Below, piece after piece: positions 1 through 12,085 of a stretch of DNA of 64,000 nucleotides (the stretch's first letter is position 1; each line of letters begins with the position of its first letter). The position numbers and the translations under genes were made by a program. Below the pieces are notes generated by a model that was not told where the DNA came from, ran no database searches, and saw only the letters and a program-made list of their open reading frames with translations. This DNA comes from Omphiscola glabra (Eukaryota > Mollusca > Gastropoda > Lymnaeidae): assembly GCA_964017045.1 (NCBI GenBank), contig OZ024809.1, forward strand, positions 11,724,307 to 11,788,306. Direction: 5' to 3'.

Positions 1-3000
1 ACTTCTGTCTAACAAACATCGGTCTTACTAACTTCGGTCTAACAAACATCGGTCTTACTAACTTCGGTCTAACAAACATCGGTCTTACTAACTTCTGTCT
101 AACAAACATCGGTCTTACTAACTTCGGTCTAACAAACATCGGTCTTACTAACTTCGGTCTAACAAACATCGGTCTTACTAACTTCTGTCTAACAAACATC
201 GGTCTTACTAACTTCTGTCTAACAAACATCGGTCTTACTAACTTCTGTCTAACAAACATCGGTCTTACTAACTTCGGTCTAACAAACATCGGTCTTACTA
301 ACTTCGGTCTAACAAACATCGGTCTTACTAACTTCGGTCTAACAAACATCGGTCTTACTAACTTCTGTCTAACAAACTTCGGTCTTACTAACTTCTGTCT
401 AACAAACATCGGTCTTACTAACTTCGGTCTAACAAACATCGGTCTTACTAACTTCGGTCTAACAAACATCGGTCTTACTAACTTCGGTCTAACAAACATC
501 GGTCTTACTAACTTCTGTCTAACAAACATCGGTCTTACTAACTTCTGTCTAACAAACATCGGTCTTACTAACTTCTGTCTAAGAAACATCGGTCTTACTA
601 ACTTCTGTCTAACAAACATCGGTCTTACTAACTTCTGTCTAAGAAACATCGGTCTTACTAACTTCTGTCTAACAAACATCGGTCTTACTAACTTCGGTCT
701 AACAAACATCGGTCTTACTAACTTCGGTCTAACAAACATCGGTCTTACTAACTTCTGTCTAACAAACATCGGTCTTACTAACTTCGGTCTAACAAACATC
801 GGTCTTACTAACTTCTGTCTAACAAACATCGGTCTTACTAACTTCTGTCTAACAAACATCGGTCTTACTAACTTCGGTCTAACAAACATCGGTCTTACTA
901 ACTTCGGTCTAACAAACATCGGTCTTACTAACTTCGGTCTAACAAACATCGGTCTTACTAACTTCTGTCTAACAAACATCGGTCTTACTAACTTCGGTCT
1001 AACAAACATCGGTCTTACTAACTTCTGTCTAACAAACATCGGTCTTACTAACTTCTGTCTAACAAACATCGGTCTTACTAACTTCTGTCTAACAAACATC
1101 GGTCTTACTAACTTCTGTCTAACAAACATCGGTCTTACTAACTTCTGTCTAACAAACATCGGTCTTACTAACTTCTGTCTAACAAACATCGGTCTTACTA
1201 ACTTCGGTCTAACAAACATCGGTCTTACTAACTTCGGTCTAACAAACATCGGTCTTACTAACTTCGGTCTAACAAACATCGGTCTTACTAACTTCGGTCT
1301 AACAAACGTCGGTCTTACTAACTTCTGTCTAACAAACATCGGTCTTACTAACTTCGGTCTAACAAACATCGGTCTTACTAACTTCGGTCTAACAAACGTC
1401 GGTCTTACTAACTTCTGTCTAACAAACATCGGTCTTACTAACTTCTGTCTAACAAACATCGGTCTTACTAACTTCTGTCTAACAAACATCGGTCTTACTA
1501 ACTTCTGTCTAACAAACATCGGTCTTACTAACTTCTGTCTAACAAACATCGGTCTTACTAACTTCTGTCTAACAAACATCGGTCTTACTAACTTCGGTCT
1601 AACAAACATCGGTCTTACTAACTTCGGTCTAACAAACATCGGTCTTACTAACTTCGGTCTAACAAACATCGGTCTTACTAACTTCGGTCTAACAAACGTC
1701 GGTCTTACTAACTTCTGTCTAACAAACATCGGTCTTACTAACTTCGGTCTAACAAACATCGGTCTTACTAACTTCGGTCTAACAAACGTCGGTCTTACTA
1801 ACTTCGGTCTAACAAACATCGGTCTTACTAACTTCTGTCTAACAAACATCGGTCTTACTAACTTCGGTCTAACAAACATCGGTCTTACTAACTTCTGTCT
1901 AACAAACATCGGTCTTACTAACTTCTGTCTAACAAACATCGGTCTTACTAACTTCTGTCTAAGAAACATCGGTCTTACTAACTTCTGTCTAACAAACATC
2001 GGTCTTACTAACTTCTGTCTAACAAACATCGGTCTTACTAACTTCTGTCTAACAAACATCGGTCTTACTAACTTCTGTCTAACAAACATCGGTCTTACTA
2101 ACTTCTGTCTAACAAACATCGGTCTTACTAACTTCTGTCTAACAAACATCGGTCTTACTAACTTCTGTCTAACAAACATCGGTCTTACTAACTTCTGTCT
2201 AACAAACATCGGTCTTACTAACTTCGGTCTAACAAACATCGGTCTTACTAACTTCGGTCTAACAAACATCGGTCTTACTAACTTCTGTCTAACAAACATC
2301 GGTCTTACTAACTTCTGTCTAACAAACATCGGTCTTACTAACTTCGGTCTAACAAACATCGGTCTTACTAACTTCTGTCTAACAAACATCGGTCTTACTA
2401 ACTTCTGTCTAACAAACATCGGTCTTACTAACTTCGGTCTAACAAACATCGGTCTTACTAACTTCGGTCTAACAAACATCGGTCTTACTAACTTCTGTCT
2501 AACAAACATCGGTCTTACTAACTTCGGTCTAACAAACATCGGTCTTACTAACTTCGGTCTAACAAACATCGGTCTTACTAACTTCTGTCTAACAAACATC
2601 GGTCTTACTAACTTCTGTCTAACAAACATCGGTCTTACTAACTTCTGTCTAACAAACATCGGTCTTACTAACTTCGGTCTAACAAACATCGGTCTTACTA
2701 ACTTCGGTCTAACAAACATCGGTCTTACTAACTTCGGTCTAACAAACATCGGTCTTACTAACTTCGGTCTAACAAACATCGGTCTTACTAACTTCTGTCT
2801 AACAAACATCGGTCTTACTAACTTCTGTCTAACAAACATCGGTCTTACTAACTTCGGTCTAACAAACATCGGTCTTACTAACTTCGGTCTAACAAACATC
2901 GGTCTTACTAACTTCGGTCTAACAAACATCGGTCTTACTAACTTCTGTCTAACAAACATCGGTCTTACTAACTTCTGTCTAACAAACATCGGTCTTACTA

Positions 3001-4505
3001 ACTTCTGTCTAACAAACATCGGTCTTACTAACTTCTGTCTAACAAACATCGGTCTTACTAACTTCTGTCTAACAAACATCGGTCTTACTAACTTCGGTCT
3101 AACAAACATCGGTCTTACTAACTTCGGTCTAACAAACATCGGTCTTACTAACTTCTGTCTAACAAACATCGGTCTTACTAACTTCGGTCTAACAAACATC
3201 GGTCTTACTAACTTCGGTCTAACAAACATCGGTCTTACTAACTTCTGTCTAACAAACATCGGTCTTACTAACTTCTGTCTAACAAACATCGGTCTTACTA
3301 ACTTCTGTCTAACAAACATCGGTCTTACTAACTTCTGTCTAACAAACATCGGTCTTACTAACTTCGGTCTAACAAACATCGGTCTTACTAACTTCGGTCT
3401 AACAAACATCGGTCTTACTAACTTCGGTCTAACAAACATCGGTCTTACTAACTTCGGTCTAACAAACATCGGTCTTACTAACTTCTGTCTAACAAACTTC
3501 GGTCTTACTAACTTCTGTCTAACAAACATCGGTCTTACTAACTTCGGTCTAACAAACATCGGTCTTACTAACTTCGGTCTAACAAACATCGGTCTTACTA
3601 ACTTCGGTCTAACAAACATCGGTCTTACTAACTTCTGTCTAACAAACATCGGTCTTACTAACTTCTGTCTAACAAACATCGGTCTTACTAACTTCTGTCT
3701 AAGAAACATCGGTCTTACTAACTTCTGTCTAACAAACATCGGTCTTACTAACTTCTGTCTAAGAAACATCGGTCTTACTAACTTCTGTCTAACAAACATC
3801 GGTCTTACTAACTTCGGTCTAACAAACATCGGTCTTACTAACTTCGGTCTAACAAACATCGGTCTTACTAACTTCTGTCTAACAAACATCGGTCTTACTA
3901 ACTTCGGTCTAACAAACATCGGTCTTACTAACTTCTGTCTAACAAACATCGGTCTTACTAACTTCTGTCTAACAAACATCGGTCTTACTAACTTCGGTCT
4001 AACAAACATCGGTCTTACTAACTTCGGTCTAACAAACATCGGTCTTACTAACTTCGGTCTAACAAACATCGGTCTTACTAACTTCTGTCTAACAAACATC
4101 GGTCTTACTAACTTCGGTCTAACAAACATCGGTCTTACTAACTTCTGTCTAACAAACATCGGTCTTACTAACTTCTGTCTAACAAACATCGGTCTTACTA
4201 ACTTCTGTCTAAGAAACATCGGTCTTACTAACTTCTGTCTAACAAACATCGGTCTTACTAACTTCTGTCTAAGAAACATCGGTCTTACTAACTTCTGTCT
4301 AACAAACATCGGTCTTACTAACTTCGGTCTAACAAACATCGGTCTTACTAACTTCTGTCTAAGAAACATCGGTCTTACTAACTTCTGTCTAACAAACATC
4401 GGTCTTACTAACTTCGGTCTAACAAACATCGGTCTTACTAACTTCTGTCTAAGAAACATCGGTCTTACTAACTTCTGTCTAACAAACATCGGTCTTACTA
4501 ACTTC
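1..4505. repeat. 30-bp satellite-like tandem array (about 150 units), open at the left edge
   Basis: Every 30 bases the sequence repeats a unit that begins ACTTCTGTCTAACAAACATC and ends GGTCTTACTA. About 150 units are present without a single length change. Variation is almost confined to four sites: T or G at unit position 6, AAC or AAG near position 13, and CATC, CTTC or CGTC at positions 17-20. The unit itself is two related 15-mers, with about 11 of 15 positions shared. The array is already in phase at base 1, so it continues outside the window. It stops cleanly at 4504, where the sequence becomes unique. No ORF of note crosses it, because TAA and TAG recur in the unit. Confidence 0.98.
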
Positions 4506-7500
4506 ATGAGACCTAATAAGCGTCGTTTTGTCTCTTTTACAACATTTTTTCTGCTGACATGGCCCTTGTTTAGTAGTCCAATTTTTTCAGTTGTCACGCT
4601 TCTTGTTTACTGTGACAAATTTTGGTCAGCTGTCACGCTCCTCCTGTTTACCAGTCCAATTGTTTTTGTCAGTTGTCACGCTCCTTGTTTAATTTTGTCG
4701 TACCACTATATGCGTGTCATTAGCGTGGTAGACCGTGTACATATTTGAACAAAGACAGGTATTACTTGTAATGGTATTTCCAGTTAACGTTTCTAAATAC
4801 AAATGAAATGTACCCATTTGTATTGCATGTACACATTAATTTCACATTTATGACCTCTACACATCGTTGTAAATGTATCACTTCTGGACATTTCTAAATA
4901 TAAATTAGTTGTACACTTAGGTACATATTTATTAATAGTACGCATCTGTACACAGTTGTGTTTTTTTTTTTACTCGTACACATTGTTATGACTTCAGTGC
5001 TGAATCGACGTATAAAATCTCTAAATGATTATTTGATACGCTCATGAGAAAAAAAAAATTTTGAAAAGCATTGATACAATTTATTATTTTTTTATCAAAA
5101 GACATATATTGATCACGTTCTGCTGTTCGTTTACATCTTGGGGTATAGAGAAGAGTAGTCGCTGTTACGACGCTGTTCAGACCACTCGGGTGACACTTCA
5201 AACATAACAAGGAAATCACATCCAGACCAACGCATGGTTTACAAACAACAAAAAGTTATAGCAAATTATCTTAAGTCTACCCGGTACACTTTCGCATCTC
5301 TAAAAGTGGGGTTACAATAAATCCACGCACCCCTATGCCTATCCCTACCCCAACCCTCCATTTTCACCTAGTTGGGAGGCTACTAGTTTTGTGCTGACAA
5401 AAACATTTCCTTTTAATATTGTTCTACAAATCAATGTAGGAGATCTGGGGGAGACATAAATTAAACGAAGATCTGCTACCCCTCAAACGTCGGACTTACG
5501 TCCTGGAAATGTTCAGTAGCCAAGCTCCCCAGACCAAGATTATCCGAAGATCAAAGAATTCTTCCGTTCCACCCGGGGATCCCTTCCACCCCTCCCCCCA
5601 CACTTTACTCTCCGGCCAAAAGAACACCAGCACGCTAAAATGTCCCGCCTCTATTCCCAGACCATTTCTCTTCCGTTCTGATGGTCCCCCCCCCCCCTCC
5701 CGATCCGCGCGTTCAGCTGATCTCTATCTCCTAAGCCACACCAGGTTGTGGTGCGCATGACAGAGAACGCACGGGGCCCCCATTTTCAAAGCGAGTCTCC
5801 GCACAGGATTTATCTCTCAGTGCGGTGTTCTGGAGAGCTCTTCAGCGGAGGAAGCCATTGAAAGGTGTCAATCGTCGTCTGCAGATAGCTGACGTGGAGA
5901 TCTTTACTTTTAGAAGAAGAACAAAAAATATGTGAAAACATAACTGATGTTTTTTGTGCGCTGATGAAATCATCCATATTTTTAAAAACGAAAAATAAAA
6001 AAAAAATAAAAAAGAACAGAAAGATGCCGACTTTTTCATTCGTTGCATCTGCAATAAATCATTATGCCATACTAGAATATTTGACCCGATGTTATCAGGA
6101 TAATAATGATAGGTCCTTTGCGATAATTTCTACCTGCTATGGCGAAAACTCATCACAATTCCTATTTTTGAAAAAGGAGTATTTATGTGATGATATTTAG
6201 GTTTCTGACATCATTAAGTTTTGAAAAGTATTTATCTGCTATATATTATACACCTACCCTACCCCATTTCGCGCACTTAAACTACAATTTATCCCTCTAA
6301 ACATGACCTTAAGTTAACAAATCTAAATTATCACATATTATATCACTTGTGTCACTAAAGAAGTTAATTGAAAGACAATTTCTACGCTATATTAATATTG
6401 TAAATGTCTTATATATTTTACATTGTTAACTGTTGGGCCTACCCTACCCCCGCCCCCTTTTTCGGGACCCTGAGCTACAATTCTTTTTCTCTAAAAACAA
6501 AACCATATTAAAAATTTCTGAAGAAAAAATTTTAGTCTAACCCATCTCCATTTTTCAAAATTAAATTTTCAAGTGTGTAAAATGATTTTTAGTAAAATGA
6601 TTGAGTTTTGATATTCATGGGTGTACTTTTGTAAATATACTCACGTCTTTTAACGCCATTCATTTTCCTTATTGGTTAACGTACGTTTATTTGTAAAAAG
6701 ATAATGTGACCTCTCTTTTTTCACGAATGTAATACCAAAGGATTTAAAGATATTGTCATCCACTTAAAAATGAACACATCCTATATCCCACCCAGCTATG
6801 CATGTACCTAAGAAGGTTAATTATTTATTAAATTCATTCTTTTATTATCAGACCTATCTCATGCTGCCTGGAGCAAAATTAAATTATCGACCAACACTCC
6901 CCCCCCCCCCCCCCACACACAAATTTTTTAATAGAATCTTCCACCCGATCGTAGTCCCATCCATAGGCTATCACTCATTTGTTGCACTTCATATAGTTTG
7001 TTCTTATTACGATGAGTGATAAGTGTATTAGTGAATGCTATTTTGGCTATGGAGTGTCGCTGCAATGATTGACTTAAACGACATTTTCTCTTTAAAAGTA
7101 TAATTCAAGATTAAGCTTTTATTACGTTATAAATTCAATAAAAGTATATTTTTGGAATTAAAAAATAATAATTGATGTTTGGGTTTTCCCGAAAATGTGA
7201 TTACGGTGTAATCTTTGATCATTGGTTTTTTTTAATTTAATTTTTTTCCATAACTTTCAAACGCATATAAAATGTGTAAGATAGTTTCTTATTTGTTACT
7301 TTCAGTGTATATGTAATTTATAATAATAATACTTAAACTTTTACTGAAATAAAAGCGGATTATATAATATATTTTGCGCATTTAAATTCATTCTATTTCC
7401 GTAAAATAATTGAAAATAACTGTGATCGTTTGTAAGATTTCGAAAGTTTTTAAATCTTTTCGGTTCTTTGGCGTTACGGTCAGCATACCTCATTCTTATA

Positions 7501-8929
7501 TATAATATTATTAAAGTATTGTTTAAACCTGACTTATATACTCTTAACAATATATGCCCTACCGTTAATAATATATATACATTTACATTTTTTTTTTAAA
7601 TATTCATTTTTGCCTTTTTAAAAAGATGCATTTCATTATAAAAGAATAGATTTAACAACAAAAATTGCTCACTCAAATTTTAAATATATAATTTTTTTTT
7701 TAAATAAGCGAGAATATTATGAACGCGAACGCTCGGCTCCCTCACCCTGTATAGGTTCTACGAGCAACGAAGATCAATTGTACGCATGAGCTTCATAAAA
7801 TGGCCAATTATCAAAATTGTTCATCTTAAATGTGAATGATTTTTTGCCCTCATTTCCATTTTCAGACGTAATAAACAAAACTCTGGCTTCTTCTATAGGA
7901 AGACCGATGAAGACAATTGAAGACCGATGAAGACCGATGAGACGTGTATATTTTGTTACGTTATTTTTTGAAATGTTCACAGCCCCCCCCCCCTTTTTTC
8001 CAACACCCACCCCCCAACCCCCGAAAAAACGCGTCATCAGACATGCTTGTAAGCCAGTAGGCAAATATCCATCACCCGTTCCCCCATTGTGCGCCGCAGC
8101 CGCAGGGACTTGTGAGCCCTAGTGGCATTCCCGCGCTGTCTTCAGACATACGTGCATCCTGTTGTGACCCCTCCGACGTTAATACAACTTAAACTCTTTC
8201 TAAATGAAAACCTTAATTTGATTAGCCGGCCCCCGAGGTCCTGGTTATCCCGGGGGCTAAATTTGATTGGTCAACCCCTGAACCGGGTTACCCCACGGAT
8301 AAATTGGATTGGTCACCCCCCCTTTTTTTTTTCGACGTCCGCGCTGGTAGCCGTTTCCTTATCTTTCTGCGCATCCTGATTCGATTTTTTTTTTGGTTCT
8401 TCTCCTCCTCGCGTTGTTCAATCGAATTCTGCGAGCACATAGAGAGCTCCGAGGGCTTTTGTGTTGCTTAATCCCAGAGTTATATAGGATAATCCGACCC
8501 CGTGATCTCTAGGGCCGGTCTCTCGCACGTGCGACCGTCGCCGGTTGATTGCTACCGTAGCGAGGTTTGTTTACACACGATGGGTTGGGGGGGGGGGGTC
8601 ACAGCCGGATGTGGGAATCCGAGGGGGCGTCATTGGGGTCAAGGGGGCCGTGGGGGAAGCATGTTTTCGGTGTATAAAAAAGGAGCTTCAAACCAAATGA
8701 TAAAGTTTTTTTGTTTTTTTTTTTGTAAAAATTTTGTTAGACCTAATTGAATTCGCCATCTCAAAATGTTGTGTTTTTTTTCACTCAGTAAAGCTTTTAT
8801 TTTCTCAATAATGTCAAACAAAAGAATAACTGTTAACATCTGCTGAAATATAGATCTAAATGTAACAATACAAAATATATAATATCTTTCTTTCTCTCTT
8901 CCAATGGCATATATACTTAGCCACTTTGT
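4506..8929. other. AT-rich unique sequence with poly-C tracts; no gene recognised
   Basis: This 4.4-kb stretch right of the satellite has only short ORFs (under 100 codons), none resembling a known protein. The first 190 bases contain a three-fold degenerate motif (TCAGTTGTCACGCT-like at about 4589, 4627 and 4667). Homopolymer C or G runs of nine or more occur near 5687, 6899, 7983 and 8587. From 8210 to 8320 there is a small degenerate repeat listed separately. I see no splice-supported gene model, tRNA or transposon here, although older decayed elements could be hidden. Confidence 0.6.
8212..8320. repeat. Three degenerate copies of a roughly 40-bp unit carrying ATTGG (inverted CCAAT)
   Basis: Motifs TTTGATTAGCC, TTTGATTGGTC and TTGGATTGGTC occur at about 8217, 8261 and 8303. 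Each is followed by a C-rich block (CCGGCCCCC, AACCCCTG, ACCCCCC). The spacing is about 40-44 bases. The last two copies contain ATTGG, the reverse complement of the CCAAT box. This may be chance within a degenerate minisatellite. No TATA box or transcript start can be assigned. Confidence 0.4.
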
Positions 8930-9103
8930 CAGTGGCGTAGGATGGGGGATGCGGAAGGTGGGGCGGGGGGGGGGCTGCCCAAGGCGGAATTTTTTTCTTC
9001 TTTTCCTCGCCGAATTCAGAGGGGTTTACTTTTTTTCGTGCAAGGGATACGGCTGAATTCTTGGCCACCCCGGGCGGCACAAACCCTTATAGCTACGCTT
9101 TTG
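8930..9103 (+). mobile_element. Decayed hAT-type MITE, CAGTGGCGTAG group (subfamily ending in TATAGCTACG)
   Basis: The left end is CAGTGGCGTAGGATGGGG. The right end reads CCTTATAGCTACGC, the inverted form of the same terminus, after an interior with a run of G and a poly-T block. The right half resembles the element at 16010-16201, which also ends CTTATAGCTACGG. The flanking octamers agree at only four of eight positions, so the exact right boundary is uncertain. I group it with the CAGTGGCGTAG elements by its termini only. It has no coding capacity. Confidence 0.6.
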
Positions 9104-9202
9104 AGACTTGTTCTAAATACATTGACCTTGCTATAGTAGATTTGACTGAGATACGCCAATAGTTGATTACTCTTCAAGAGATTCAGGCGTTGGATGATGC
9201 AA

Positions 9203-9412
9203 GCTGGTACACTACACAAAGACATGGACGCTTTGCTGAAAGCCTAACACGCTTGACAAAATGTATGTAGATAGTATGCTGGTACACTACAAAGACAAGG
9301 TAGCTTTGCTGAAAGCCTTACACGATAGACAAAATTTATGTAGATAGTATGCTGGTACACTACAAAGACAAGGTAGCTTTGCTGAAAGCCTAACACGCTT
9401 GACAAAATTTTT
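9203..9412. repeat. Tandem repeat, about 75-bp unit, nearly 3 copies
   Basis: The string GCTGGTACACTAC begins at 9203, 9278 and 9351. Each copy continues with AAAGACAAGGTAGCTTTGCT and GAAAGCCTAACACGCTTGAC or close variants. Periods are 75 and 73 bases. The array runs directly into the 48-bp array that starts at about 9418. The overlapping minus-strand ORFs here are repeat artefacts. Confidence 0.9.
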
Positions 9413-9417
9413 GTAGT

Positions 9418-10200
9418 GCCATAACAAACTATTTGGACAGAGTTGTCTTTGAACCGAACCAGGCGCCATAACAAACTATTTGGACAGAGTTGTCTTTGAA
9501 TCGAAACAGGTGCCATAAAAAACTATTTGGACAGAGTTGTCTTTGAACCGAAAAAGGCACCATAACAAACGTATTTGGTCAGAGTTGTCTTTGAACCGAA
9601 CCACGCACCATAACAAACTTATTTGGTCAGAGTTGTCTCTGAACCGAACCAGGCACCATAACAAACTTATTTGGTCAGAGATGTCTTTGAACCGAACCAG
9701 GCACCATAACAAACTTATTTGGTCAGAGATGTCTTTGAACCGAAACAGGCACCATAACAAACTTATTTGGTCAGAGATGTCTTTGAACAGAACCAGGCGC
9801 CATACTATCTATTTGGTCAGAGATGTCTTTGAACAGAACCAGGCGCCATACTATCTATTTGGTCAGAGATGTCTCTGAACCGAACCAGGCGCCATACTAT
9901 CTATTTGGTCAGAGATGTCTCTGAACCGAACCAGGCGCCATACTATCTATTTGGTCAGAGATGTCTCTGAACCGAACCAGGCACCATAACTAACTTATTT
10001 GGTCAGAGATGTCTTTGAACAGAACCAGGCGCCATACTATCTATTTGGTCAGAGATGTCTCTGAACCGAACCAGGCGCCATACTATCTATTTGGTCAGAG
10101 ATGTCTCTGAACCGAACCAGGCACCATAACAAACTTATTTGGTCAGAGATGTCTTTGAACAGAACCAGGCGCCATACTATCTATTTGGTCAGAGATGTCT
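9418..10200. repeat. Mosaic 45/48-bp minisatellite, about 17 units
   Basis: Each unit contains GTCTTTGAACCGAACCAGGC and CATAACAAACTTATTTGGTC or close variants. Units are 48 bp (with AAACTTATT) or about 45-46 bp (with CTATCTATT). The two types are interleaved rather than grouped. The first three units are a distinct form with ATTTGGACAGAGTTG. Runs of 48-bp units stay open in frame, which creates the plus-strand ORF 9537-9878 with a 16-residue period (MSLNRTRHHNKLIWSE) and an ORF on the other strand. I do not regard these as genes. Confidence 0.95.
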
Positions 10201-10332
10201 ATCGTTTCTACTTCTTTTATTTTGTTTTATTCTTTCGTGAATTGTTTTCGATAGAACGGAGGAATGCCAATTTGGGTGGGGCGATCTTATCTTTGCTCCT
10301 GCGAGCAGATCCGTCACGTGGGTCCTTCAACC

Positions 10333-10525
10333 CAGTGGCGTAGCTACGGGTAGGTGCCGCTCGGAAAAGCTCAAGATTTGTTGCCAGTCACCTTTAGGCG
10401 AATTTTTTAAAAAAGAAACCTCTGCATTTGCCGAAAATACCACACATCTATATTATGATTTAAAAAAATGGCACCAGGGCCGACAGCCACATCTGCGCCC
10501 CCCCCCCCCAGTTCCTACTTCACTG
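10333..10525 (+). mobile_element. hAT-type MITE, CAGTGGCGTAG group, CTCTGCATTTG subfamily
   Basis: The left terminus is CAGTGGCGTAGCTACGGG and the right end is GTTCCTACTTCACTG, a mutated CTACGCCACTG. The interior block CCTCTGCATTTGCCGAAAAT and a following GGCACCAGGGCC closely match the element at 16860-17013. Flanking octamers (CTTCAACC and CTACAGGG) do not agree well, so the insertion is probably old or the right end is damaged. It is non-coding. Confidence 0.7.
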
Positions 10526-11696
10526 CTACAGGGGGCCTTAGGTGTTCAAGGGGGCTCCAGATGTTGAGGGGCCTTTAAAAGTCACGCGATCTTTCTGAAT
10601 CCATGTATCAAACATATTTAATAACACACCAGATAAGAATTTCGGAGACGGAGAAGGAGGGGGGGGGGGGGGGTAATCAATAATATTTTCACTTTTTCAA
10701 ACATAGGAGAGACATAAAAAGTTCTCCAAAGGGCGGCAATCATGAGTGTGTCATGACGTCATCTTTGGAAAAAAAAAAGAGTAGGCCATGAAATAATAGT
10801 GCCCTAATGGCGACGCTTGTTCTGTCCGGCTGTTCACCCCTCCCCCGCGATTATTTCCTCTTGTCCAAACCCCCCAAAAAGAAGCCCGGCATCACATCGG
10901 TTACTTCCCCTTTGCCTGGTCTAAAATAGGCTCGTTATCCCCCCTATTGTTGGCCAGTGGCCGGGGAGCCGATGTTTCAAATGTGTTTGGTTTGTTTCTC
11001 TGGCCACTCAGGGGTTCTCACACTATTGGCTTGGTTTCTAAATTTTATTGCCCTTTGTTTGCTTAACAAAATGATATCGAATCTACGAGTACTCGAGATT
11101 CCCCATTGCAGTACCTCATCTCAACAACACATATCATCGATATACTTACTATCACAAATTAAAGATAAAAGTACTCTGTTTACAGTTGTTGTCATACGCA
11201 TATATGAGGATCCGTCAGCCTGTAAGCCCTACCAACCCAGGTCCCGAGATATAGCTGGCAACTGTGTTGGAAACCGCCAATCACACATAACCAGGGCCGT
11301 AGACTGGACTGGTTGACGTGCTGACCCCAGCGTGTTACTATTGTCCTACCTTGGCCTATTAGACCGTAGTGTGTCCAAGAGACCCCCTCCACCCATTACT
11401 CAGACTTATCTCGCCTGGCTAAGGACAGGGTCGTCGGTCCTAAATGCTTAATGACTTGATGGTATACGCCAGGTGGGCGGCTTTTTCGGACAACTTGATC
11501 GACTTCATTGATTTGTGATTGATGATTTGGGGGTGGGGGACTGACCAGTTAATTACCTGACCTACCGAAACAAATATTGTTTTGTCATGTAGTAGTCACC
11601 CTTAGTTACCCTTAGTTACCCACTTCCGCTACCAGGTCAACTGACACCAAATATGAAAGTAAGACATTATCATCGCATACTTGTCGTGCGCTAAAG
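10526..11696. other. Unique sequence, no gene recognised
   Basis: Contains a G run near 10660, an A run at 10769 and a 119-codon plus-strand ORF at 10957-11316. That ORF has no recognisable domain and begins with a hydrophobic stretch. I find no transposon ends until 11697. The ORF may be chance. Confidence 0.5.
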
Positions 11697-11760
11697 CAGA
11701 CGTCTGCAACCTTTTGGTAAAGGTGTGCACAAAGTTGATTTCTTATTCATTCAGCGTGCC
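11697..11760 (+). mobile_element. Possible left end of a hAT element (relic)
   Basis: The string CAGACGTCTGCAACCTTTTG resembles the common hAT terminus CAG-n-GGTC-n-GCAACCTTTTG. It is followed within 60 bases by GCGTGCCAATAAC, an interior motif often seen in such elements. A second GCGTGCCATA lies at about 12152. No matching right terminus or target duplication was found, so this is a tentative relic. Confidence 0.35.
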
Positions 11761-11774
11761 AATAACATATAAGT

Positions 11775-12085
11775 CTAATTCATACGTGTAATCGATAGTC
11801 CTAACCCATCAGTCTATCTTACAAGTCTAACTTAAGCTATTACTCTAACCTATAAATCTAATCTGTTAGTCTAACCTATTAGTCTAAGTCTAACCTATAA
11901 GTCTAATATATAAATCTAACCTCTATAACTAACTTATAAGTCTAACATATAAGTCTTGCTTATAATTCTGACCTACAATTCCAAACCTGTAGGTCTAACC
12001 AATAATTATTCCATTCTATAAATCAAACATATACGTCTAATTAATATGTATGTTCTACAATTCTAACATATAAGCCATGCTTATA
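11775..12085. repeat. Highly degenerate 13-15 bp repeat (TATAAGTCTAACC-like)
   Basis: Variants of TATAAGTCTAACC, TATTAGTCTAACC and TATAAATCTAACC recur about every 13 to 15 bases over 300 bases, with many substitutions and length changes. It looks like an old minisatellite that is no longer being homogenised, unlike most arrays in the window. Confidence 0.75.

Noticed and set aside
1..4505. Assembly artefact as sole explanation of the 30-bp array
   Set aside because: Marker variants form non-random, repeated patterns, as expected of real evolution, although the exact copy number cannot be trusted without reads.
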